This document shows, in pieces, positions 1 to 5,997 of a stretch of 36,213 bases of DNA. The notes under the pieces were generated by a model. That model saw only the letters and a program-made list of their open reading frames with translations. It ran no database searches and was not told the origin of the DNA. Source of the stretch: Bacteroidales bacterium. GTDB taxonomy: Bacteria; Bacteroidota; Bacteroidia; Bacteroidales; VadinHA17. The stretch lies in contig JALONU010000005.1 of NCBI GenBank assembly GCA_025454775.1, forward strand, positions 1 through 36,213. The letters are read 5' to 3'. The position numbers and the translations under genes are program-made. The stretch's first letter is position 1, and each line of letters starts with the position of its first letter.

Positions 1-616
1 GTTTTCCTGTCTTATCCTGCACAAATCCGAAAGCAACCTTTTCGCCTTTCTTTTCAGCAACTGCGAGCTTTCCGCGTGCTATCGGTGTGGTTGCAAAATC
101 GGCCACAAAGGGTGGCTGCTTCAGTGCCGGAATTGCAACCGCAATGGGATTCGTTCCCATCATCCTGCTGATTGAAAATGTGGGAGCTACGAGCGGATTG
201 GCATTGGTAAGGGTTACCCCGATCATATCGTGTCCGAGAGCCATCATCGCATAATAGCCCGCAATGCCAAAGTGGTTTGAATTGCGTGTTGCCACCCAGC
301 CCGTGCCGGCTTTCTCAGCCTTCTGTATTGCCAGTTCCATCGATTTCCTGGCTGCAACCATGCCCACTGCATTGTCGCCGTCAACCACGGCAGTACTTGG
401 CGATTCGTGGACAACCTTTATGTCAGGATTTACATTTATCCTTCCAGCTTTCCAGAGCTCGTAATAGTCTTTTATCCTTATCATGCCATGAGAAGCATGA
501 TCCCTTATCTCAGCAGCCATGAACACTTCGGCAATGGCCTCCGAGTCGTGGTCGCTGCATCCCATTTTCAGGAATACGCTCCTGGTAAAGTCGAATAAGT
601 AATTATAAGTATACAT
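1..616 (-). CDS. Ldh family malate/L-lactate-type dehydrogenase, C-terminus outside window
   Basis: NAD(P)-dependent oxidoreductase of the malate/L-lactate/ureidoglycolate dehydrogenase (type-2 MDH/LDH) family, which reduces 2-oxo acids or oxidises 2-hydroxy acids in the cytoplasm. About 205 residues are visible from an ATG at 616 (MYTYNYLFDF...); the frame is open to the left edge, and the family is normally 330-360 residues, so the C-terminal part is missing from the window. Family hallmarks read on the minus strand are RDHASHGMIR near residue 38, NSNHFGIAGYYAMMALG near 112, GTNPIAVAIPA and FATTPIARGKL. It lies 51 bp downstream of the SDR gene on the same strand, with an 8-bp tandem repeat filling most of the gap. 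The substrate cannot be deduced from this fragment. Confidence 0.88.
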   Translation of the reverse strand, partial: MYTYNYLFDFTRSVFLKMGCSDHDSEAIAEVFMAAEIRDHASHGMIRIKDYYELWKAGRINVNPDIKVVHESPSTAVVDGDNAVGMVAARKSMELAIQKAEKAGTGWVATRNSNHFGIAGYYAMMALGHDMIGVTLTNANPLVAPTFSISRMMGTNPIAVAIPALKQPPFVADFATTPIARGKLAVAEKKGEKVAFGFVQDKTGK

Positions 617-633
617 TCTCTTTTATGGTATAA

Positions 634-664
634 GTCTTGCGGTCTTGCGGTCTTGCGGTCTTGC
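634..664. repeat. 8-bp tandem repeat (gtcttgcg, about 3.9 copies)
   Basis: Three perfect copies of gtcttgcg (634-641, 642-649, 650-657) are followed by a seven-base partial copy (658-664). The array lies between the stop codon of the SDR gene and the start of the Ldh-family gene (both minus strand), ending 18 bp upstream of the latter's ATG. Copy-number change would alter the spacing upstream of that start but would not shift a reading frame. Confidence 0.95.
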
Positions 665-667
665 ATT

Positions 668-1426
668 TTACGCTTTCCTGTTCGTGAACATCACATCGGC
701 CTGCTGCGTGGGTGTGATGACGAGGTCATTTATGCAGACATGTTCAGGCAGGCTGGCACAGTACCAGATGACTTCTGCAACATCTTCGGCAGTCAGGGCT
801 TTCATACCTTTATAAACACCGTTTGCTCTTTCCTTATCGCCCTTGAACCTGACCAGCGAGAATTCCGTTTCTGCCATTCCCGGAGCTATCTGTGTCACCC
901 TTATATTATTTTTCAGCAGGTCGATCCTCATCGATTTTGTGAGAGAATCCACTGCTGCCTTGGATGCGCAGTACACGTTACCGCCTTCGTAGGCAGCCTT
1001 GCCGGCTATGGACCCGATGTTGAAGATATAGCCTTTTTCCCTGGCAACCATCAGGGGTGAAACTGCACGCGTTACATACAATAATCCCTTGACGTTGGTA
1101 TCCACCATCCTGTCCCAGTCGTCCACATTCCCCTTGTCGATGTGTTCGAGTCCAACAGCCAGTCCTGCGTTATTTACCAGGATATCAATGTTTTTCCACT
1201 CATCGGGAATTCCTGCAACAATATCTTCCACCTCATATCTTTTCCTGACATCGAAATTCAGGGAAAGTACCTTCACCCCAAGTGTTGCAAGCTCCTTTTC
1301 CACATCATCAAGCCTCTCTTTCCTTCGGCCTGTGATGATTACATTATATCCGTTCCGGGCAAATTTATTTGCGACAGCCCTTCCGAACCCGGCTGTAGCG
1401 CCGGTGACCATTATGATTTTGTTCAT
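668..1426 (-). CDS. Short-chain dehydrogenase/reductase, YdfG-like
   Basis: Cytoplasmic NADP-dependent SDR, 252 residues, the usual length for classical SDRs. The N-terminal Rossmann glycine motif is TGATAGFG (residues 8-15), followed by the NNAG motif, a catalytic Ser in NIGSIAGK, and the YxxxK pair in YCASKAA. The C-terminal half (APGMAETEFSLVRFKGD and ALTAEDVAEVIWY) closely resembles E. coli YdfG, a 3-hydroxy acid (serine/allo-threonine/3-hydroxypropionate) dehydrogenase. That similarity is recalled from family knowledge, not computed. The ATG at 1426 gives the canonical N-terminus MNKIIMVTGATAG. It may be co-transcribed with the Ldh-family gene downstream, although the short tandem repeat lies between them. 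Confidence 0.9.
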   Translation of the reverse strand: MNKIIMVTGATAGFGRAVANKFARNGYNVIITGRRKERLDDVEKELATLGVKVLSLNFDVRKRYEVEDIVAGIPDEWKNIDILVNNAGLAVGLEHIDKGNVDDWDRMVDTNVKGLLYVTRAVSPLMVAREKGYIFNIGSIAGKAAYEGGNVYCASKAAVDSLTKSMRIDLLKNNIRVTQIAPGMAETEFSLVRFKGDKERANGVYKGMKALTAEDVAEVIWYCASLPEHVCINDLVITPTQQADVMFTNRKA

Positions 1427-1532
1427 GATGTTAAATTAATCCGGATAAAAGTACGTAATATTTATAAAAGTTTCGCCATTTACTGACACAGCCGATCACC
1501 TCGTCAATCTCCCTTCCTGACTTTCTGTTCAT

Positions 1533-1617
1533 CATGTACTCACCCCCCTGATCCTTCTCTGCATTTTGCATGAACTCACCCCCCTTGTAGACCTGCTCTC
1601 TGCTGCCTTTCGGACAT
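1533..1617. repeat. Two partial left ends of the composite palindromic repeat
   Basis: catgtactcacccccct (1533-1549) and catgaactcacccccctt (1569-1586) are each followed by a decayed pyrimidine/CTCTCTGC stretch. They match the left end of the full element that starts at 1618 and look like truncated tandem copies of its first third. This stretch and the full element fill most of the 372-bp spacer between the SDR gene and ubiE; I see no gene in the spacer. Confidence 0.8.
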
Positions 1618-1741
1618 CATGTACTCACCCCCTTGTATTCCCCCTCTCTGCCGGAGCAAGAGAGGGGGAATTGATTGGTATACAACTTAATAGCCCCCCT
1701 CTTTGCGTCAGCAGAGAGGGGGGGAGGGGGGTGAGTTCATG
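1618..1741. repeat. Composite palindromic repeat, copy A
   Basis: A 124-bp element bounded by near-perfect inverted ends: catgtactcaccccc on the left, and the complement of catgaactcaccccc on the right (1726-1741). Inside are two independent hairpins, ccccctctct (1640-1649) with agagaggggg (1659-1668), and ccccctctttgc (1695-1706) with gcagagaggggg (1711-1722, 4-base loop). A second copy with the same plan is at 30186-30307. There is no open reading frame and no transposase. It sits between the divergently transcribed SDR gene and ubiE, ending 39 bp before the ubiE promoter box. Confidence 0.9.
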
Positions 1742-1779
1742 TAGCTTGTAAGGATGTGAGTACCTACCCCCATATTTCC

Positions 1780-1787
1780 TATCTTTG
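1780..1787 (+). promoter_or_regulatory. -7 box of the ubiE promoter
   Basis: TATCTTTG matches the Bacteroidota -7 consensus TAnnTTTG exactly. The ubiE ATG is at 1799, so the transcript should begin only about 5-7 nt before the start codon, giving a nearly leaderless mRNA. No good -33 TTTG is present at the usual distance. Confidence 0.55.
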
Positions 1788-1798
1788 CCACAAGAAAC

Positions 1799-2509
1799 AT
1801 GAACTACTCCATATCCGATAAAAAATCCCGCATCGCGGCGATGTTCGACGGCATAGCGGACAGCTATGACTTCCTGAACCATTTCCTATCCTTCAGCATC
1901 GACAGGATATGGCGGCGCAAGGCGATAAGGATCATCGGAAGGTCATTCAAAAATCCGAAGATACTCGATGTTGCAGCAGGCACAGGCGATCTTTCATTAG
2001 CGGCAATGAAGCTCCATCCAATACATATAACCGGCATCGACATTTCGCAGGGGATGCTTGAGATCGGCAGGAAAAAAATCACCAGGAAAGGTTTTAGCGA
2101 TAAGATTGATCTCATTGACGGCGATTGCGAGAACCTGAACTTCCCTGACTGGAGCTTCGACGTTGCCATGGTGGCTTTCGGCGTAAGGAATTTTGAGGAT
2201 CCGCTCAAAGGCCTGACCGAAATGACAAGAGTGGTAAGGAAAGGTGGGATGGTCCTGGTCCTCGAATTTTCCAGGCCGCGGCGCTTTCCTTTCAGGCAGC
2301 TGTACAATTTCTACTTCCTGAACATCCTCCCGGTTGCAGGCAGGTTCTTTTCGGAAAATGACACAGCGTACCGGTACCTGCCGGAGTCGGTGATGCAGTT
2401 TCCAGATAATGAGAAGTTCATGGAGCTGATGACTGAAGCAGGACTGCAATCAGTCAGGCAGAAGAAGCTTACCATGGGTGTTGCAAGCATATATACCGGT
2501 CTGAAATAA
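1799..2509 (+). CDS. ubiE: Demethylmenaquinone methyltransferase (UbiE/MenG)
   Basis: SAM-dependent C-methyltransferase that converts demethylmenaquinone to menaquinone, the last step of menaquinone synthesis, acting at the inner face of the cytoplasmic membrane. The 236-residue length is normal for the family. Visible motifs are the N-terminal MFDGIADSYDFLNHFLSF, SAM motif I LDVAAGTGDLSL (about 56-67), the UbiE signature VAMVAFGVRNFEDPLKGL, and the C-terminal MGVASIYTGLK. It lies just upstream of porT, an arrangement common in Bacteroidota, and its promoter box is almost adjacent to the start codon. Because the quinone in this phylum is menaquinone, the menaquinone role is preferred over ubiquinone. 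Confidence 0.95.
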   Translation: MNYSISDKKSRIAAMFDGIADSYDFLNHFLSFSIDRIWRRKAIRIIGRSFKNPKILDVAAGTGDLSLAAMKLHPIHITGIDISQGMLEIGRKKITRKGFSDKIDLIDGDCENLNFPDWSFDVAMVAFGVRNFEDPLKGLTEMTRVVRKGGMVLVLEFSRPRRFPFRQLYNFYFLNILPVAGRFFSENDTAYRYLPESVMQFPDNEKFMELMTEAGLQSVRQKKLTMGVASIYTGLK

Positions 2510-2548
2510 ACTATACAATATTTTTAATTCAAAGCAGTTTATTATCTT

Positions 2549-3289
2549 GTGCCGGCAAACTGTTCAGATCGGATTTTGAAAAGAATTAGTACCTATATAG
2601 TTTTAGTATGCTGTGTCCTGCTTTTTGCTCCGTCTTTATACGGGCAGAAGCAGAAGCCCAAGAATAAATCGTGGTACGACGAAAAGCTTTTCCATTTCGG
2701 TTTCAGCCTGGGTTTCAACACCATGGATTTCAGGATCACCCCGTCACAGAGTTACATGAACACCGATTCTCTCTACCCGGAGGTGAGCAGGCTGAATCCG
2801 GGCATCAACATACAGATAGTTACCGACCTTCACCCCGCCAACCACTGGGATTTACGCTTCCTGCCAGGAGTTTCGTTCGGCCAGCGTAACATAAGATATT
2901 ACCGCGACGGAGTTACCTACAACACACAGCAGCGACTTGAATCTTCATATGTTGAATTTCCCTTTCTTGTCAAATACAAAGGCGACAGGCTTAATAACGT
3001 AAGGCCATATGTTGTCAGCGGACTAAATTTCAGGTACGACCTTGCAGCCAAGAAGGAGTATGACGAGGAAAAGCCCGTCTATGTACGACTTAAGAAGCCT
3101 GATCTCTACTATGAAGTCGGCGCCGGCCTCGATTTTTATCTCGTCTATTTCAAGCTCTCCATCGAGCTTAAGATGTCGAACGGACTCTTCGATGTCAGGG
3201 TAACAGATCCGCCGGTCGATCCAAGGTTCATGAATGCAATCGATAAAATGCGTTCACAGATGTGGATCATCGCATTTCATTTCGAATGA
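2549..3289 (+). CDS. porT: PorT-like outer-membrane beta-barrel protein (type IX secretion)
   Basis: A predicted small outer-membrane barrel of 246 residues, near the length of Porphyromonas PorT (about 244). It starts at GTG 2549, 39 bp after ubiE. An N-terminal signal peptide (hydrophobic about 14-28, YIVLVCCVLLFAPSLYG, then a Gln) is followed by alternating beta-strand-like segments such as FHFGFSLGFNTMDFRI and RPYVVSGLNFRYDL, ending in an aromatic strand, WIIAFHFE, typical of barrel proteins. PorT/SprT is required for type IX secretion of surface proteins. The name rests on length, topology and position: ubiE-porT-trmH-tamL is a recurrent Bacteroidota neighbourhood. Another PorT-superfamily 'porin family' protein remains possible. 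Confidence 0.75.
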   Translation: MPANCSDRILKRISTYIVLVCCVLLFAPSLYGQKQKPKNKSWYDEKLFHFGFSLGFNTMDFRITPSQSYMNTDSLYPEVSRLNPGINIQIVTDLHPANHWDLRFLPGVSFGQRNIRYYRDGVTYNTQQRLESSYVEFPFLVKYKGDRLNNVRPYVVSGLNFRYDLAAKKEYDEEKPVYVRLKKPDLYYEVGAGLDFYLVYFKLSIELKMSNGLFDVRVTDPPVDPRFMNAIDKMRSQMWIIAFHFE

Positions 3290-3290
3290 C

Positions 3291-4856
3291 ATGTCTGTCA
3301 GAGTAAATCTGAGTCTCGATCCCGAAACTGCCGCAGACCAATTATCAGTGCGTAAACTCTGTGCTGCAGCCGCAAAGATCGATCTGTCAGCAATCTCCGG
3401 GGTCAGGATAGTGAAACGTTCTGTCGACGCCAGACAGAAGAAAATAAAGGTTAATCTTTCCGCTGAAGTTTTTTCAGGTGACGAAAAACAAGTCGACCCA
3501 ATCAGGCCTTTTGAATTACGGGATGTCACGAACCGGAAGGAGGCAATTATTGCTGGAGCCGGACCGGCAGGACTTTTTGCAGCGCTGAGACTTATAGAGC
3601 TCGGGATACGTCCGGTGATCATTGAAAGAGGCAAGGATGTATCGTCGCGCAAACGCGATATCGCCAGGATAAGCCGGGAGCATGTAGTAGATCCCGACAG
3701 TAACTATTGTTTCGGTGAAGGGGGTGCAGGGACTTTTTCCGACGGAAAGCTTTACACCCGTTCGAAGAAACGCGGAGACAATACGAGGGTGCTTGAACTG
3801 CTGCATCTTCACGGGGCAAATGAGAACATACTCTATGAGGCTCATCCTCACCTGGGCACTGATAAGCTTCCCGGTATTATTTCAAATATCAGGAAATCTA
3901 TTCTGGATGCTGGTGGACTGATCCTGTTTGAAAAGAGGATCACCGGCATCCTTACCGATAATAACAGCATTAAAGGAGTCCTGCTTGCCGGAGGAGAAAA
4001 GATCATTTCTCCCTGTCTCATACTTGCAACCGGGCATTCGGCGAGGGATATTTACGAAATATGCAGATCGGGGCGGATTGATATGGAAATGAAATCCTTT
4101 GCGATGGGAGTTAGGATCGAGCACCCCCAGGAACTGATCGATACAATACAGTACCATGGGAACAGGAGGGGAAATTATCTTCCTGCCGCTGCCTACAGCC
4201 TTGTCCGACAGGTGGATGGGAGAGGGGTTTATTCATTCTGCATGTGTCCGGGCGGCTTCATCGTTCCTTCAGCGACATCGCAGGAAGAGGTTGTAGTCAA
4301 CGGCATGTCTCCCTCGGGACGAAATTCACCTTATGCCAACTCAGGTATCGTTGTTGAGATCAGGCCTGAGGATCTGTTAAAATATTCACAATCAGGCATT
4401 CTTGCCGGGCTCGAATTCCAGAAGGAGCTCGAGCATCTTGCCGGGGAGAATGGAGGCAGGACTCAGCGGGCGCCTGCCCAGAGGCTGACAGACTTTGTTG
4501 AAGGGAGGATATCTGCTTCGTTGCCGAAGTCAAGCTATTTCCCGGGTATCACATCGTCGCTTCTGCATGAATGGCTGCCGGCTTCGATAGCAAGAAGGCT
4601 GCAGGAAGGCTTCAGGCAGTTCGGGACAATGATGAAAGGATTTCTTACCAACGAAGCAGTTATCCTCGGTGTTGAATCGAGAACCTCTTCGCCGGTGAGG
4701 ATCACCCGTAATCCTGATACCATGGAACATGTTACCGTCGGAGGTCTTTTTCCCTGCGGCGAAGGTTCGGGGTATGCAGGGGGTATTGTTTCTTCTGCTG
4801 TTGACGGGATGAGAGCTGCTGAAGCTGTTGCGCTTCGATTTCAGGATCTGGTCTGA
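3291..4856 (+). CDS. FAD-dependent dehydrogenase (COG2509-like)
   Basis: A predicted 521-residue flavoprotein. ATG 3291 lies 1 nt after the porT stop and gives the family-like N-terminus MSVRVNLSLDPE; an upstream in-frame start would overlap porT. An N-terminal domain of about 80 residues precedes the dinucleotide-binding motif IIAGAGPAGLFAALRLIELG (about 86-105), the ERG that ends the second strand, and the ENxxG-like stretch FGEGGAGTFSDGKLYT. The C-terminal FAD motif is FPCGEGSGYAGGIVSSAVDG. Family members are annotated as uncharacterised NAD(P)/FAD dehydrogenases; the substrate is unknown. It is probably co-transcribed with ubiE-porT. Confidence 0.85.
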   Translation: MSVRVNLSLDPETAADQLSVRKLCAAAAKIDLSAISGVRIVKRSVDARQKKIKVNLSAEVFSGDEKQVDPIRPFELRDVTNRKEAIIAGAGPAGLFAALRLIELGIRPVIIERGKDVSSRKRDIARISREHVVDPDSNYCFGEGGAGTFSDGKLYTRSKKRGDNTRVLELLHLHGANENILYEAHPHLGTDKLPGIISNIRKSILDAGGLILFEKRITGILTDNNSIKGVLLAGGEKIISPCLILATGHSARDIYEICRSGRIDMEMKSFAMGVRIEHPQELIDTIQYHGNRRGNYLPAAAYSLVRQVDGRGVYSFCMCPGGFIVPSATSQEEVVVNGMSPSGRNSPYANSGIVVEIRPEDLLKYSQSGILAGLEFQKELEHLAGENGGRTQRAPAQRLTDFVEGRISASLPKSSYFPGITSSLLHEWLPASIARRLQEGFRQFGTMMKGFLTNEAVILGVESRTSSPVRITRNPDTMEHVTVGGLFPCGEGSGYAGGIVSSAVDGMRAAEAVALRFQDLV

Positions 4857-4858
4857 AA

Positions 4859-4912
4859 GTCATGCAGGTCGTGCAAATCGTGCATGTCTTGCAGGTCGTG
4901 CAAGTCATTCGC
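4859..4912. repeat. 9-bp imperfect tandem repeat (about 6 copies)
   Basis: Six 9-mers run head to tail directly after the FAD dehydrogenase stop: gtcatgcag, gtcgtgcaa, atcgtgcat, gtcttgcag, gtcgtgcaa, gtcattcgc. The unit resembles the 8-mer at 634-664. The rest of the spacer to 5136 is strikingly pyrimidine-rich with repeated actcacc and gctctgag words and has no supported gene. Confidence 0.9.
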
Positions 4913-5136
4913 TTTGCTGTCGCAGATCTTTAACTACTCACCACTCATCACTCACCTCTTCTCCCCTTCTCCCATTCACCCACTGCCGCTGCCGTGGAAT
5001 CTTCACGTCGTTTCGATATCCTTTAACCTTTCTCCTTTCTCCTTTCACCTCGTTTCTTTCTGCTTCTAATCCCTGTGCTCTGAGCTCTGCGCCCTTAGCT
5101 CTGAGCCGTTTACTCACAACTCACCACTCACCACTT

Positions 5137-5916
5137 TCATCCCTGTCTTCCCCTGCTTCTCGTAAACTCCGAGAAGATCACCGACGCAGCCATGCTCACG
5201 TTCAGGGAATCTATTCCCGCGCCGGTTTCACTTAACCTGGGGATCATGATCCTATCGGTGATATAGGGTATTAGCTCTTCCGAAATGCCCCTGGATTCAT
5301 TGCCCAGAAGTATGATGCCCTTCTTATCGAGCTTGTATGAATAAATGGATTCCCCGTCCATTACGGCCCCGAACACCTTAATCCTTTCAGCAGCTGCATT
5401 TTCAAGGAACAAACGCAGATCGGTATATCTGACATCGACATGTAGTATCGCACCCATGCTCGCCTGTATCACTTTCGGATTATACACATCGACGCAGTCG
5501 GGTGAACAGAAGATACTCCTTATCCCGAACCATGCCGCCGCCCTTATTATCGTTCCCAGGTTTCCCGGATCCTGAACAGTATCGAGTGCAACAGTAATAG
5601 ATGTCTTAAGCTCCGCCGGATTAAACTCTTTTTCCTCCATCTCAACCGCCGCCAGCGCATTGTGTGGAGTTTTCAATGTGCTCACTTTCTTAAGCTCCTC
5701 ATAGCTGGCAGGTATTATTTCCGGGATCCCCTGCCTTGTAACCAGCGGCAGCGAGTTGAGGAACTCGGGTTTCGCCACCAGCATCCTGATCCCGACACCT
5801 GCCGCCAGGAATTCCTTCACCATCTTATCCCCCTCGATAACATACAGTTTCTCCTCCTCCCGGACCTTCTTCTTCTGGAGAGAGAGAATGTAACTTGTTT
5901 TGGCCTTGCTTAACAT
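5137..5916 (-). CDS. TrmH/SpoU family RNA 2'-O-methyltransferase
   Basis: Cytoplasmic SAM-dependent methyltransferase predicted to modify the 2'-OH of a nucleotide in rRNA or tRNA; 259 residues from ATG 5916. The N-terminal substrate-binding part (LSKAKTSYILSLQKKK...LYVIEGDKMVKEFL) is typical of the family. The knotted SPOUT domain shows motif 1 LDTVQDPGNLGTIIRAAAWF (about 131-150), motif 2 IILLGNESRGIS with the catalytic-region Asn/Glu/Arg, and motif 3 IDSLNVSMAASVIFSEF. It is on the strand opposite its neighbours, converging with the FAD dehydrogenase and divergent from tamL. The target RNA cannot be assigned from sequence. Confidence 0.93.
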   Translation of the reverse strand: MLSKAKTSYILSLQKKKVREEEKLYVIEGDKMVKEFLAAGVGIRMLVAKPEFLNSLPLVTRQGIPEIIPASYEELKKVSTLKTPHNALAAVEMEEKEFNPAELKTSITVALDTVQDPGNLGTIIRAAAWFGIRSIFCSPDCVDVYNPKVIQASMGAILHVDVRYTDLRLFLENAAAERIKVFGAVMDGESIYSYKLDKKGIILLGNESRGISEELIPYITDRIMIPRLSETGAGIDSLNVSMAASVIFSEFTRSRGRQG

Positions 5917-5927
5917 TTCCTTTTATT

Positions 5928-5955
5928 TGCCGGTTGCCGCTCGCCGGTCGCCGGT
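5928..5955. repeat. 7-bp tandem repeat (about 4 copies)
   Basis: tgccggt, tgccgct, cgccggt, cgccggt lie head to tail, with a decayed fifth unit (caccgca) to 5962. They sit between the divergent starts of the TrmH-family gene and tamL, 20 bp upstream of the tamL -7 box, and would occupy the region where its -33 contact is expected. Confidence 0.85.
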
Positions 5956-5975
5956 CACCGCAACCAAATATTTGA

Positions 5976-5983
5976 TATATTTG
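5976..5983 (+). promoter_or_regulatory. -7 box of the tamL promoter
   Basis: TATATTTG matches TAnnTTTG exactly, 14 bp before the chosen tamL start codon. No clear -33 TTTG is found; the corresponding positions fall in the end of the 7-bp tandem repeat. Confidence 0.5.
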
Positions 5984-5997
5984 CCTTACTCTTTTCA

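Noticed and set aside
1533-1741. CRISPR-like array (recurrent catgnactcaccccc with spacers)
   Set aside because: Only three left ends with unequal intervals; the third belongs to a palindromic element repeated at 30186, and there are no cas genes.
3234-3290. 19-residue extension of the FAD dehydrogenase into porT
   Set aside because: It overlaps the conserved end of porT; ATG 3291 directly after the porT stop is a better start.
4828-5235. 135-codon + strand reading frame over the pyrimidine-rich spacer
   Set aside because: Ser/Leu/Pro/His-rich translation of low-complexity DNA, overlapping the ends of two real genes; no domain.
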